NCBI GenBank assembly: GCA_963773195.1
Contig: CAVZAE010000006.1
Coordinates: 1 to 64,000 of the forward strand
Source of the DNA: CAIWHR01 sp963773195
Lineage (GTDB): Bacteria > Pseudomonadota > Gammaproteobacteria > Burkholderiales > Casimicrobiaceae
Direction of reading: 5' to 3'
DNA length: 64,000 bases
Position 1 is the stretch's first letter. Each line of letters opens with the position of its first letter. The translations under genes and the position numbers were made by a program. Of the stretch, positions 17,523-27,373 are shown piece by piece. The notes beneath the pieces were generated by a model. The model ran no database searches, had not been told where the DNA came from, and was given only the letters and a program-made list of their open reading frames with translations.

Positions 17523-17821
17523 CGGGCCTCCCCTTCGCCGACTCCGCAATCCGGGACCGGTCAGGCTTGCCGGTGAAATCTCGGTGAGCACCAATCGCCG
17601 CTTCGCGCTGACCGAGCCCGGCGAAACAAAGCAGCCAGCAGTGTGGGCTTAACTGCGACCTCAAGGCAAGTCGAATATTCATGCTTCACGTAACGCCGCC
17701 GGTTGTTCGCCTGGTCACGGTCAGGCAGCATCAGCCCATGCCGGGCGACCTCCCGGGGCCCACCCCGCTGGCTCTCACGTAGCATCCGCCGACGTCGCCG
17801 GTCCGGCGGGCTGGTCAATGC

Positions 17822-19063
17822 CTACGAGTGAGCCGCCGCGTTGAGGTCGGCCGGCGGGCTGCACAGCCAGCCGTGATGAAAGCCGAGCCGCGGATCGTCA
17901 TGCGGGGAGAGCGGCACAAATTTCTGGAGCGGCGGCATCTTCACGCGCAGACGCACCTGGTTCGACGGGTAGTCGTAGACCGTTATGTGGTTCAGCCCCC
18001 GGTTGGCGGTGAAGAGGAGGGACTGGTCTGCCGACAGCTGGCAGGCGTAGACCGAATCGAGGATGGCATAGCGTGAGATGCGCAAAGCACTGAGGAAGTG
18101 CCGCGTCTCGGGGACGAAACTGCCGCGCGAGAGGGCGTCGACAACCTGCTTCGCCACGGCGCGCTTGTTGTCGGCCAGTGCCTCAAGGCCCGGGCGTTCG
18201 TCGATCAGGCGCCAGCGCGCGAAAGACTCCCGGTCGATGAAGACGATGGTCTGACTCGCGCCGTTGCAGAAGATGAGCTCGCTCTTCGAGAGCGTGACGT
18301 CGGAATTGATGTGGGCCGGAAAATCACGGCTCGCGGCCCAGTGCCGCAACACGCGCCCGGAGACCGCATCAATCTCGAAGGCATACTCCTTCAGGTATGC
18401 CATCGCCCATTCGTGGTAATCGACCCCGCCCTGTGGGTGAACTCGGAAGGACAAAGTGTAGAAGATGTCACGGTGGGCATCGACCGCGACGTGCCAGCAG
18501 GTCGCGGGCAGCTCGACCCGGCGCGCTGCTCCGGTTTCGAGGTCAAAGATTCCAACCTCACGCGCTTCGCCGTGCCGCGGATGATCCATCGAGCCGTACA
18601 ATAGGTACCGGCCCGAAGTGGTGAGTTTCATGGCATGCGGCAGCTTCACGCCGTGCGCGCCGATCCTCTCGCCCGTGGCGAGCCGGCGCGCGTCGAAGCG
18701 ATAGAAAAAGTCACCGATGGCGACGATGAACTCGTACTCCGACAGCCACACGGCGTGCGTGCTGCCCCGCAGGGAAGTGTCAGTGGGCTCGAAGAAAAGC
18801 GTGGACTGGCGGCCCAGCTCCCGCGAGTCACTTCCGTCGTAGAGCAGGATGTGCTGCCCGGTATTGCCCAGGAAGCCGATGGTGCCAGTGGCGTTCGCGC
18901 TCACCGCGTGGCCGCCGGCGATGCCGTCGAAATAAGTCACCTTCCATGCGTACGCATTGTCGGCGGGGTCGAAAAGGAACTGGCAGACGCCGGCCCGGCC
19001 TTCGAGGCCGTTGAGACCGTTGCCGTCGAGCGCGACGTGGAAACGATACGGGTAGGTTCTCAT
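17822..19063 (-). CDS. Beta-propeller-like protein of unknown function
   Basis: 413 aa, intact, without a signal peptide, so probably cytoplasmic. It shows repeated blade-like units (NAYAWKVTYFDGIAGGHAVS, NTGQHILLYDGSDSRELG, STHAVWLSEYEFIVAIGDFFYRFDARRL, SGRYLLYGSMDHPRHG, CQLSADQSLLFTANRGLNHITVYD), with WD/YVTN-type spacing. Conserved His and Asp occur in CWHVAVDAHRDIFYT. It is transcribed divergently from the DUF362 gene with only 20 bp between start codons, so the two share a promoter region and probably a pathway. No enzymatic function can be assigned. Confidence 0.75.
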   Translation of the reverse strand: MRTYPYRFHVALDGNGLNGLEGRAGVCQFLFDPADNAYAWKVTYFDGIAGGHAVSANATGTIGFLGNTGQHILLYDGSDSRELGRQSTLFFEPTDTSLRGSTHAVWLSEYEFIVAIGDFFYRFDARRLATGERIGAHGVKLPHAMKLTTSGRYLLYGSMDHPRHGEAREVGIFDLETGAARRVELPATCWHVAVDAHRDIFYTLSFRVHPQGGVDYHEWAMAYLKEYAFEIDAVSGRVLRHWAASRDFPAHINSDVTLSKSELIFCNGASQTIVFIDRESFARWRLIDERPGLEALADNKRAVAKQVVDALSRGSFVPETRHFLSALRISRYAILDSVYACQLSADQSLLFTANRGLNHITVYDYPSNQVRLRVKMPPLQKFVPLSPHDDPRLGFHHGWLCSPPADLNAAAHS

Positions 19064-19083
19064 CCCGGCAGCTATTCTTTGTC

Positions 19084-21252
19084 ATGAGCCTCCAAGCTGG
19101 CAACACCTCCACGGGATCAGCGCAGCGGAGGCGCAAGCGCCCCACCCTGGTGCGCGTGAGCGTGGCGCAGCGCGCGGGGGCGACGCCCAGGGAGCTGCTC
19201 GAGGAAGTGTTGGAGGCGGCCGGACTCTGGCACCTGCTCCCACGGCGCCGGGGCCCGATCGTCATCAAGCCCGACCTCGATTTCTACGAGGCCGTGCCCC
19301 ACGGGGGCACCGCCCCCGAGCTGGTCGAGCATCTGATCGACCTGCTGCACGATCGCGGTCACGCCGACGTTGTCGTGGGCGAAGCCCGGAACGAAGCCGA
19401 TGGGTGGCTCCACAACCGCGATCCCATGATGGTGCCGCACCTCGTGGGCTACCGCTTCGTCACATCGAAGGGTCGGCGCTACGACGTGATCGACCTGCGT
19501 CCGGGCGCGGGCATCAGCGAGCTTTGGTTGAAGGCAGGCTTCCGCATCAACTTCGCCAAGAACAAGACGCATGAGGATTGTCACTTCGCCCTGTGCGTGC
19601 ACAACTTGGCGGGCCTCGCAACTACGCGCCGCACGGTGGAGGACGACTGCCTGCGCGTGCTGCGCGAAGCGCCGCCCCATTTCAACCTCATCGATGCCTT
19701 CATCAGCGCCCACGGCGGCGCTGGCCACCGCGCCCCGCGGCCGCTCGCCACGCACACGCTCATCGCCAGCGCCGACGCCGTGCTCGTCGACTGGGCCGGC
19801 GCGGCGCGCATGGGGCTCGATCCGTACGCATCGCCGGTAAATGCCACCGCGCTGCGCGCCATCGGCCTGCCTGCCCATCATCTGATCGACGGCGACCTGT
19901 CGCCCTACCCACTCTGGTGCAACGTGCACCCGCTGCTCGCACGCTCGGCGCGCCAGCGCAATCGGAGTCAAAACCCCGGCGCAGCATCGGCCGCCTGGTT
20001 CCAAACAGTGGACCGCGAGCGCTTCGCGCTGCGCGATTTCTACAGCGACCGCTTCAACGCCTTCGTGGGTCCGCTCATGAAGCGCGTGGATGACAATCCG
20101 CGCTCGTTCTGGATCGCGGTGGCGCTGAACTACCTGCTCGCGCACATCGACGGTTTGGTGCAGGCGCAGAACACGCTCTTTTCCAAGGACAAGCTACGCC
20201 GGCACGTGGCGCCGCTCCTCATCGATCCCGCCTCCTTCCCGCCCACGGCCTACGACGGTATCGCGGCCGAGCTCGCGCCGTACGAGCAGCTGTTGCAACA
20301 CGTGCCGCCGAACGACAACGGGCTGCGCTGGCGGCACGTTGACGGCGCCATCGTGTTCGGGTCCGAGCACGTGTTCCCGATCGCCTTCGACAAGTTCACG
20401 CGGCGGGTGGACATCACGCGCGCGATCCAGTACATGAACGACTACATCGGCGGCGCAACGATTGCCGTGCGGCGCGACGTGCGCAGCCGCATCGTGCACC
20501 AGGCCGAGCGCAACCTGTATCTGCAGCAGCCGAACTGGATGGTGCTCTTCGGCGGCGAGGTGATCGACGTCGAGAAGATCCAGCGGGTAACCTACTCTCG
20601 CGGCCGCCAGACGATCCAATGGCGCACCGTCGCAAGCCCCAATGGCAGTGCGCGCGTGGATGACGGCCGCGTCTCGTTCACGCGCACGGCCGAGGGGCAG
20701 ACGCGTGTGGACATATTTGCGCGCCAGCAGTTCGCTTTGCCACTCCCCTTCAAAGTGTTCGACTTTGATCTCGCGCCCGGCCTGCGCGACCCCATCATCG
20801 AGACTGCGTATACGACATTCTTCGCCAGGACTATGGCTAACCTGCAGGCCGCCTACGAGGGGCGCGAGTTCCGCATCGGCCACGAGCCCGAGGCGGAGTC
20901 GCCCGGGCGCCCGCTCCCGCATTTCCTGGCGACGGCGGCCGCAGCCGTCGCCGAGCTACTAAGGCAGCGCTACGCGGTGGGCAATGTCGGTGATGTGGCC
21001 GCGTGGGCATTCGGGACCGGCAGCGCGCTTGCGGCAGGTGCGCCCGCGGGGCCGGCGCCACACGAGACCGACGCGATGGGGTTCCGGCACTTTGCCGCAC
21101 CGCCTTCCGCGCCGGATACGATCGACCGTGACGACCAGCTCCTGGCTGGCATAGCGGCGCTCGCCCGCGATGCGCCGGACTTCCTTCGGGGGCTGGCGGA
21201 CGCCATACACCACGACCTCGACGGGCTCGCGAACCCAGGCGAACACGCGTGA
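19084..21252 (+). CDS. DUF362 protein with large C-terminal extension
   Basis: 722 aa. The N-terminal DUF362 domain (about 20-290) shows IVIKPDLDFYEAVPHGGTAP, FRINFAKNKTHEDCHFALCV and NLIDAFISAHGGAGH. DUF362 proteins are often annotated as iron-sulfur-related, but no Fe-S Cys cluster is visible here. A central helical part follows, then a beta-rich C-terminal domain (about 440-620: DNGLRWRHVDGAIVFGSEHV, TYSRGRQTIQWRTVASPNGS) that looks like an SRPBCC/polyketide-cyclase-type fold. The stop overlaps the following SDR gene by 4 bp (GTGA). It is part of a three-gene coupled operon with an SDR enzyme and a small SRPBCC-like protein, perhaps acting on a lipid or polyketide-like substrate (inference). 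Confidence 0.8.
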   Translation: MSLQAGNTSTGSAQRRRKRPTLVRVSVAQRAGATPRELLEEVLEAAGLWHLLPRRRGPIVIKPDLDFYEAVPHGGTAPELVEHLIDLLHDRGHADVVVGEARNEADGWLHNRDPMMVPHLVGYRFVTSKGRRYDVIDLRPGAGISELWLKAGFRINFAKNKTHEDCHFALCVHNLAGLATTRRTVEDDCLRVLREAPPHFNLIDAFISAHGGAGHRAPRPLATHTLIASADAVLVDWAGAARMGLDPYASPVNATALRAIGLPAHHLIDGDLSPYPLWCNVHPLLARSARQRNRSQNPGAASAAWFQTVDRERFALRDFYSDRFNAFVGPLMKRVDDNPRSFWIAVALNYLLAHIDGLVQAQNTLFSKDKLRRHVAPLLIDPASFPPTAYDGIAAELAPYEQLLQHVPPNDNGLRWRHVDGAIVFGSEHVFPIAFDKFTRRVDITRAIQYMNDYIGGATIAVRRDVRSRIVHQAERNLYLQQPNWMVLFGGEVIDVEKIQRVTYSRGRQTIQWRTVASPNGSARVDDGRVSFTRTAEGQTRVDIFARQQFALPLPFKVFDFDLAPGLRDPIIETAYTTFFARTMANLQAAYEGREFRIGHEPEAESPGRPLPHFLATAAAAVAELLRQRYAVGNVGDVAAWAFGTGSALAAGAPAGPAPHETDAMGFRHFAAPPSAPDTIDRDDQLLAGIAALARDAPDFLRGLADAIHHDLDGLANPGEHA

Positions 21253-22292
21253 CGGGAAGAGCTCTCGTTACCGGCGCTACCGGCATCGTCGGATGCCACA
21301 TCGTCCGTGCGCTGATCGCCGGAGGACACGCGGTGCGCGTGCTCGTGCGGCCGGGACGCGATCGGCGCAGCCTCGACGGGTTGAGGGTCGAGACCTGCGA
21401 GGGCGACGTGCTCGACGCGGGCAGTGTGCAGGACGCCGCAACCGGCTGCGACTTGGTATTCCACGCTGCCGCAGTGTTCTCGTACGGCGGAATGAGCGCC
21501 GAGGCGCTGATCGATCTGGCAGTGTGCGGCACCCAAAATGTGCTCAAGGCCGCAAAGCGCGGGGGTGCGCGGCGCGCGGTGGTGACCTCGTCGTCGGTCA
21601 CGCTCGGCTCGAAGCTGACGGCGCAGGTGCTGGAAGAGGACGCCGTCTTCGCTGAACCGGAGCCCGCCGCGTACACGCTCTCAAAGGTGAAGCAGGAGGA
21701 AGCTGCCTTCGCGGCGGGCTCCGCTCTGGGGCTGGAGGTCGTCGCAGTGTGCCCAACGCTCGTGATGGGCGCGCACGACTACCGCCTTGGGCCGAGCAAC
21801 GCGAACATCGTCAATTACCTGAATGATCCGTTCCGCTCCACATTCATTGGCGGGTGCAACGTCGTGTCGGCGAAGGACGTCGCGCACGCCCATCTGCTGG
21901 CGGCCCGCCATGGCCGACCTGGTCATCGCTACATTGCGGGCGCCGAGAACCTGCGCTGGGAGGCGCTGCACACCATTGTGTCCGAACTCGCGGGCACGTT
22001 CGGGCCGTCGCTGATGCTGAACCACACCGCGGCCTATGTCGCGGCCGCCTCCGTCGAGGCCGCCGCGCGCCTTGCCGGACGGCGGCCGGTAGTGACGCGC
22101 GACGAGGCGCGCATGGCCTGCCGCTTCTACTGGTATTCGCACGCGAGGTTAGCAGCGCTCGGCTATGCGCCGCGGCCCGCAAGGCAGGCGCTCGCCGAAG
22201 GATTGGCGTGGGTGATCGATCGCGGCCATGTTTCGGACGCCGTGACGGCGCGCCTGAAGCTCGCGCCCGAGGTCGCGGCCGCGCGCGCATGA
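21249..22292 (+). CDS. Extended SDR: NAD(P)-dependent epimerase/dehydratase
   Basis: 347 aa, GTG start overlapping the DUF362 stop by 4 bp. The Rossmann motif TGATGIVG is at about 8-15. The active-site triad is modified: S in VVTSSSVTLG and Y-x3-K in AAYTLSKVKQEE (Y about 142, K about 146). The overall pattern is that of dihydroflavonol-4-reductase/HpnA-like enzymes acting on hydroxyl/keto groups of lipids, sugars or flavonoid-like rings. Its place between a DUF362 and an SRPBCC-like protein suggests a shared small-molecule pathway. The stop overlaps the next gene (ATGA). Confidence 0.88.
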   Translation: MTGRALVTGATGIVGCHIVRALIAGGHAVRVLVRPGRDRRSLDGLRVETCEGDVLDAGSVQDAATGCDLVFHAAAVFSYGGMSAEALIDLAVCGTQNVLKAAKRGGARRAVVTSSSVTLGSKLTAQVLEEDAVFAEPEPAAYTLSKVKQEEAAFAAGSALGLEVVAVCPTLVMGAHDYRLGPSNANIVNYLNDPFRSTFIGGCNVVSAKDVAHAHLLAARHGRPGHRYIAGAENLRWEALHTIVSELAGTFGPSLMLNHTAAYVAAASVEAAARLAGRRPVVTRDEARMACRFYWYSHARLAALGYAPRPARQALAEGLAWVIDRGHVSDAVTARLKLAPEVAAARA

Positions 22293-22780
22293 AGGTCGTC
22301 ATCGTCGTCATGCATCCGCGCGAGGCGGTCATCGACGCGCTGTGCGAGCACAGCTGCGAGTTCGCGCACGAGGTTCGCCATGTCGCCAGCGCGCACTTGC
22401 AGAGCCGACGGGTCACGCCCGAGGGCACCGTTGTGAGCGTGCAGCGCTGGCGTGCGCGCGCTGCCGTCCCCGAACTCCTGCGACAGCACGTCGAGGACGG
22501 CCTGCTCGAGTGGACGTTGTCCATCGAGCGGCTCGTCGGTGGCCACGCGTGCCGCTGGCGCGCTGAATCGTCCGCGGTCCAAGTGCCCGGCCGCTGCCAC
22601 GGGACCATGGTGTTCCTGCCCGCGGCAGGCGGCCGCGGCACGTGCATCGAGGTGGACTACGACTTCGCCGCCGCAAACGAAGGCCTGCGCACCATCTTCG
22701 GCACGCTGGTGGCCAAGCATTGGCGCAGCCTCGCAGAAGCCGGCGCGCGGTGGATCGCTGCTAGCTCGCCAGGAGATTGA
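22289..22780 (+). CDS. Small SRPBCC-like protein
   Basis: 163 aa, starting at ATGA over the previous stop. The sequence begins MKVVIVVMHPREAVIDALCE, then has alternating strands (TVVSVQRWRARA; GLLEWTLSIERLVGGHACRW; CHGTMVFLPAAGGRGTCIEVDYDF) and a long C-terminal helix (GLRTIFGTLVAKHWRSLAEAG). This is the layout of START/SRPBCC ligand-binding proteins (DUF2505-like). It probably binds a hydrophobic product of the upstream enzymes. The C-terminus overlaps the convergent gene by 20 bp. Confidence 0.7.
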   Translation: MKVVIVVMHPREAVIDALCEHSCEFAHEVRHVASAHLQSRRVTPEGTVVSVQRWRARAAVPELLRQHVEDGLLEWTLSIERLVGGHACRWRAESSAVQVPGRCHGTMVFLPAAGGRGTCIEVDYDFAAANEGLRTIFGTLVAKHWRSLAEAGARWIAASSPGD

Positions 22781-23102
22781 TCGCCGACCAGGCGAGGGCT
22801 GCCATGGCCGCGGCTTCGGTCCGCGCTTCGTGCATTGCATGCATGCCTAGCGAGAGCAGGCTCGCACGCGGGTCGTACGCGTCGTGGTGCAGCCGGCGGC
22901 GCCGGGCTTCGACGACGAGGTGCAGGCACGAGCCGTCCCGCAGCGGGCGCCGCCAATGCGCGGCGCTCGCCGGCGAGCCGGTACTTCGGGCGTAGCGCCC
23001 CGAGGCAACCAGCGCGTCGGCGTCGCGATTCGTAACGGGCTGCTCGCCGTTGGAGTTCGCGTCGTGGTCGAGCACCCGGCGCTCGACGGCCCGGTACATC
23101 AT
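22761..23102 (-). CDS. Hypothetical protein downstream of phasin
   Basis: 113 aa. The start (ATG at 23102) overlaps the phasin stop by 4 bp, which supports translation. The sequence (MMYRAVERRVLDHDANSNGE, then VVEARRRRLHHDAYDPRASL, ending AAMAALAWSAINLLAS) has an acidic/basic N-terminus and a hydrophobic helical C-terminus. No domain is recognised. Confidence 0.5.
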   Translation of the reverse strand: MMYRAVERRVLDHDANSNGEQPVTNRDADALVASGRYARSTGSPASAAHWRRPLRDGSCLHLVVEARRRRLHHDAYDPRASLLSLGMHAMHEARTEAAAMAALAWSAINLLAS

Positions 23103-23500
23103 GCCCGTCGCGTCTTCCGTGCCCGCCTGAGTGGTTTCTGCGCCGGAGCCGGCCTGGCGGCCGCGGCCGTGTCGACTTTGTCGGAGGGCTTCAGGACGTT
23201 GTCCGCGATGTGGTCGAGCTCCCTGTAGTACGACGCGCTGAGCTTCTGTGAGAGGTCGGCGAAGGCCTGGGCGCTCTGGCGGCCGAATGCCGTGAGCTTG
23301 CGCGCGGTTTCGGACAGCGACGCCTTGCCGTCCTGGATGGCCTGCAGGGTCTCACTTGCCAGGCTGGAGAAGCGCGACGCCTGATTGATGTACACCTGCA
23401 TCGTTTCGACGCCGGCGTTCAGGAGCTTGAGTTCGAGCTTGACGGCGCCGCCGAGGAGTTTCTGCACGTCGAGCGAACTGGATGCGGAGCGTGTCGCCAT
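23099..23500 (-). CDS. Phasin-like protein
   Basis: 133 aa, almost entirely helical (KLLGGAVKLELKLLNAGVET, SLASETLQAIQDGKASLS, QSAQAFADLSQKLSASYYR), with an Ala/Pro/Lys/Arg-rich tail typical of phasin-family proteins that coat polyhydroxyalkanoate granules or act in stress. The length fits the family. No PHA synthase is in the window. Confidence 0.65.
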   Translation of the reverse strand: MATRSASSSLDVQKLLGGAVKLELKLLNAGVETMQVYINQASRFSSLASETLQAIQDGKASLSETARKLTAFGRQSAQAFADLSQKLSASYYRELDHIADNVLKPSDKVDTAAAARPAPAQKPLRRARKTRRA

Positions 23501-23762
23501 GCCGGTGTCCTTTCCAAGGCCGACTATTAACTATAGTGACACCGTCGCCGGAATGCAACGTCGGTGTCCGCGCCCACGATGCCGGCGATTCGACGGGGAC
23601 TCGAAACCAACGCCGCCAGATCTATGGCGGGACGCTCGTTCCACCACAACCGGGTATTCGCCAACGGGACCAACGGTCTTGTAAGCGGTTCCCGCCGGGA
23701 GAAGAATGCGGTCGAACCCCCTTGGAATTCCGGGAATCGTTCGCTGAGCGAGGAGGAACGCC

Positions 23763-25091
23763 ATGTCGGACCACCATGACGAAACAACTGAGGCTTTGCA
23801 TCACCACCACGAGTGCGGCAACCTGTTCGGCTGCGGCGACGAGAAGGGAACAGGAGTGCTGCGTGAGGACATCAAGGACGCGGCGTTCCAACGGCGATCC
23901 GCCGACCGTTTTCTCCACATGGACGAGGTCGACCAGGAGAGACTGGACGCATACCTGTCAGCACGCGGCCGCGCCCGCCGCGACTTGATGCGCGCAAGCG
24001 GCTTCATGGGCCTGTTGGCTGCTGTACAACCATGGTTTGCCAAGCTCGCTCAAGCGCAAACATACGGGGCAACCCCCGCGACGGGCAGCCAGCGCAGCGA
24101 CGCGGGGCGGCTGCACGTCGTCGAGTCCACCAAGGAGACGGTGCGCCTCGGTGTTTTCGACGCCAATCTCGCACCGATCGTTACCATCGATTCGGGCGAC
24201 ACCGTCAGCTTCCCCAACACCTGGTCGCATTTTCTGAACGAGATGCAGCCCGGTGTGCCGGTGGACAAACTGGCGGAGTTGCGCGTCGCCAACCCGGGCA
24301 AGGGGCCGCACTCGATCATCGGCCCGATTGCCGTCAAAGGCGCCGAGCCGGGGGACGTACTCGAGATCCGGTACAAGAAGCTTGAGCCCTTCAATTGGGG
24401 CGCCGTCTTCAACAATCCGGGCGCGCTCGGCACCGGGCTGCTTCCTCAGGACTACGCACAAGGGCAGATCAAATACCTGGATCTCGATCTTGCCGCCAAG
24501 AGCGCGAAGTTCGCGACCAACATCAGCGTACCCCTCAAGCCGTTCCAGGGAACGTTGGGCGTGGCGCCACCCGACGGCTACTTTCCTCCACTAAGCCCGG
24601 GCGTCACGAGCTCCGTTCCTCCGGGCCCTCATGCCGGGAATGTCGACTTGAGCGAGCTGTCCGAGGGATCTGCGTTGTTCATTCCCGTGTGGAAGCCGGG
24701 CGGTCTCATTTTTACCGGCGACTCTCATGCGGTGCAAGGCGACGGCGAGATCTGTCTCACCGCGTTGGAGACGCGCATGAAGGATATGCGTATCCAGGTC
24801 ATTCTTCACAAGCAGAAAAATTTCGCGTGGCCGGTTGCGGAAACCGATACTCACTGGATCATCATCGGACTCGACAAGGACCTCAACGTCGCCATGGCAT
24901 CGGCCGCGCGCAACGCGATCAAATTCCTTGCGACCCGCGCCAAGCTGAGCGACCTCGACGCGTACGCCTTGTGCAGCATCGCCGTGAGTTTCCGGGTCAC
25001 GCAGGTCGTGGATATCGTTCGCGGCGTGCATGCGATGATTCCCAAGAGCCTGTTCACAGGCGCGCTCCGCCAGGAGATCGCCATCGTCTGA
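23763..25091 (+). CDS. Acetamidase/formamidase-family protein
   Basis: 442 aa with GAGGAGGAA before the start. An unusual His/Cys-rich N-terminus (HHDETTEALHHHHECGNLFGCG) precedes a twin-arginine-like region (RARRDLMRASGFMGLLAAV, about 72-90), so export is possible. The FmdA_AmdA domain (about 115-430) shows DTVSFPNTWSHFLNEMQPG, NPGKGPHSIIGPIAVKGAEPGD and the conserved SALFIPVWKPGGLIFTGDSHAVQGDGEI. The family hydrolyses short amides to acid and ammonia. The metal-binding-like N-terminus and export signal are atypical; most family members are cytoplasmic. Confidence 0.85.
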   Translation: MSDHHDETTEALHHHHECGNLFGCGDEKGTGVLREDIKDAAFQRRSADRFLHMDEVDQERLDAYLSARGRARRDLMRASGFMGLLAAVQPWFAKLAQAQTYGATPATGSQRSDAGRLHVVESTKETVRLGVFDANLAPIVTIDSGDTVSFPNTWSHFLNEMQPGVPVDKLAELRVANPGKGPHSIIGPIAVKGAEPGDVLEIRYKKLEPFNWGAVFNNPGALGTGLLPQDYAQGQIKYLDLDLAAKSAKFATNISVPLKPFQGTLGVAPPDGYFPPLSPGVTSSVPPGPHAGNVDLSELSEGSALFIPVWKPGGLIFTGDSHAVQGDGEICLTALETRMKDMRIQVILHKQKNFAWPVAETDTHWIIIGLDKDLNVAMASAARNAIKFLATRAKLSDLDAYALCSIAVSFRVTQVVDIVRGVHAMIPKSLFTGALRQEIAIV

Positions 25092-25118
25092 TGGGGTGCC
25101 GGGCCGTTAAGACGCACC

Positions 25119-27138
25119 TCACGTCCGGCCAACGAGACCGGCCACAACAATCACAAGCTCGGCTATGTCGATTGGTTTCGCTATGTGTGATTGATAGCCA
25201 GCAAGAAGCGCCTTTTTCCGGTCTTCGGCGCGCGCAAACGCGGTAAGGGCAATGGCCGGGAGTCGCTGACCTTTCGGCTCGCCCGCGCGGAAGCGGCGGA
25301 TAAGCTGATATCCGTCCATGCCCGGCATCCCAATATCACTGACTAAGACATCCGGACTCAGCGTCTCCATCATGCGCAGCGCCTCTTCTCCCCCGGAGGC
25401 GACCCATACGGTTGCTCCTTGTTCCTGCATTACTCGCTGAATGAGATCACGGGCATCCGCTTCGTCGTCGACGACTAGCGCATGCACACCAGCGAGATTC
25501 GGAAGCGTTTTCTGCTCTTCGACAGTGGGATGCGTCGGATGGACCCGATAGACGATTCGGGTCTTCCGCTTCCCGGATAGTGAGCGGGAGTCGAACGATA
25601 AACGTCGAGCCTCGGCCTTCGCCTGGACTCGTCGCCTCCAGCGTGCCTCCGTGGACCTCTACGAGCTGCTTTGAGATCGCCAAGCCGAGCCCAAGGCCGC
25701 CGTGACTTCGCGTTGTCGAGCTGTCTTTCTGCGAAAAGCGATCAAACACCAGTGGCAGAAAATCGGCCGAGATGCCAATTCCGGTATCGCTGACGCTGAT
25801 TTCGAGGTGCGAGTTTATCCGCTGCAATAGCACTTGGACCTTGCCACCCTTCGCAGTGAACTTGATCGCATTGCTGAGCAGGTTCCAAACGATCTGTTGT
25901 AAGCGCGCCGGGTCGCCGGACACGTTCCCGCTGCGCGGGTCGAGTATGCTTTCCAGGCGGACGCCTTTCGCTTGGGCGGTCGGCTCCGCCGATTCGATCG
26001 CTCCTTTGACGACATCGACAATTGCCAGCTGCTGCACATCGAGGCGAATTCGACCTGCCATGATTCGGCTCAAGTCGAGCAAATCGTCGATGAGCTGCGT
26101 TTGCGCCCGCGTATTGCGTTCGATTATCTCCATCGCCCTCTGGAAATCCTCCGGTTTCGGAGTCCCTTGCTTTCTCAGGATTTGCGTCCATCCCAAAATA
26201 GCACTCAGTGGCGTCCGCAGTTCGTGCGACAGCGTGGCTAAAAACTCGTCTTTGGTACGAGCCGCACGTTGCGCCGCTATGCGCGCACTGCGTTCTGCCT
26301 CGAGCATCTCATCCCGTTGCATCCGGCTGGCCTCCAGGGCTTCGGTGCGTTTGCGCTCGGATAGGTCCCGGGTGAGTTTGGCAAATCCGCGGAGCCGCTG
26401 CCGTTCATCGCGCAGTGCGGTGATGATGACGTTCGCCCAAAACCTCGTTCCGTCTTTGCGTATCCGCCAGCCCTCATCCTCGAACCGGCCCTCGGTGCTG
26501 GCAACGTCAAGCTCATGGTCGGGCCATCCCGCTTCCGCCACATCCAACGGATAGAATTTCGAGAAGTGCTGCCCGATGATCTCACTGGCTTCGTACCCCT
26601 TGATACGCTCGGCGCCGCTGTTCCACGTCATCACATGCCCGTTGGGATCGAGCATGAAAATGGCGTAGTCGGTGACGCCTTCCACCAACAGCCGAAAGCG
26701 CTCCTCGCTCTGTCGTAACGATTCTTCGTGTTCCCGACGGCCGGTCAGGTCGCGCGTAATCTTTGCAAAGCCGTGCAGCTCGCCGAAGTGATCGCGCAAA
26801 GCGGTAATGACAACATTCGCCCAAAACCTGGTTCCGTCTTTGCGTAGTCGCCAACCCTCGTCCTCGAAGCGGCCCTCGGTGGTGGCGACTTCGCAGCTCA
26901 TGGGCCGGCCATCCGGCCTGTATCGCCTCCAACGGATAGAATTTAGAGAAGTGCTGCCCGATAATCTCGTCGGCTTCGTACCCCTTGATGCGCTGGGCAC
27001 CGGCGTTCCACGTCATCACCCGCCCGTTGGGATCGAGCATGAAAATGGCGTAGTCGGTGACGCCTTCGACCAAGAGCCGAAACGGCTCCTCGCTTGCGCG
27101 CGAAACTGAATTTTTACCTCGGGAGCCCGTCGTGCCAT
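25119..27138 (-). pseudogene. PAS-PAS-histidine kinase-receiver hybrid, frameshifted
   Basis: Restored order from 27138: N-terminus (MARRAPEVKIQF), PAS 1 (VEGVTDYAIFMLDPNGRVMTW), PAS 2 (VEGVTDYAIFMLDPNGHVMTW, nearly a duplicate), HisKA (LATLSHELRTPLSAILGWTQ), HATPase_c (LLSNAIKFTAKGG, DTGIGI, GLGLAIS) and a C-terminal receiver (ALVVDDEADARD, with the phospho-acceptor in VLVSDIGMPGMDG). Frame changes occur near 27100, 26895 (an extra base in HELR/VATTEGRFEDEG) and 25550 (before HPTVEEQKTLPNLAG). It has no membrane helices, so it would be a cytoplasmic sensor, probably of redox or small ligands through PAS. The frameshifts may be sequence errors. Confidence 0.8.
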
Positions 27139-27148
27139 GGAAGCAGTC

Positions 27149-27373
27149 TTACTCCATGAACCTAGTCAATTCTTCCACTAGCATAATCCTGCGTTTGGCC
27201 GGCAGTGAGCTGGTGATGACGAGGTCCTGCCCGGACACATGCGATGAGATAACACCGTCAAGGAAGACCATGACTTCCAGTCGCAAGCGAATCACGCGTA
27301 TGGCGTTAACGGGCGCCGTCCCGAGTGCGCGCGATCGGAGGGGAGCTCCGCCAAATGGGAGCTGAAAGGCCAC
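27149..27373 (-). CDS. Possible small protein upstream of the hybrid kinase
   Basis: A 74-codon frame ending 10 bp before the kinase start. The C-terminal half (VISSHVSGQDLVITSSLPAKRRIMLVEELTRFME) looks protein-like; the N-terminal half is basic and less convincing. No ribosome binding site or family is clear. Confidence 0.28.
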   Translation of the reverse strand: MAFQLPFGGAPLRSRALGTAPVNAIRVIRLRLEVMVFLDGVISSHVSGQDLVITSSLPAKRRIMLVEELTRFME

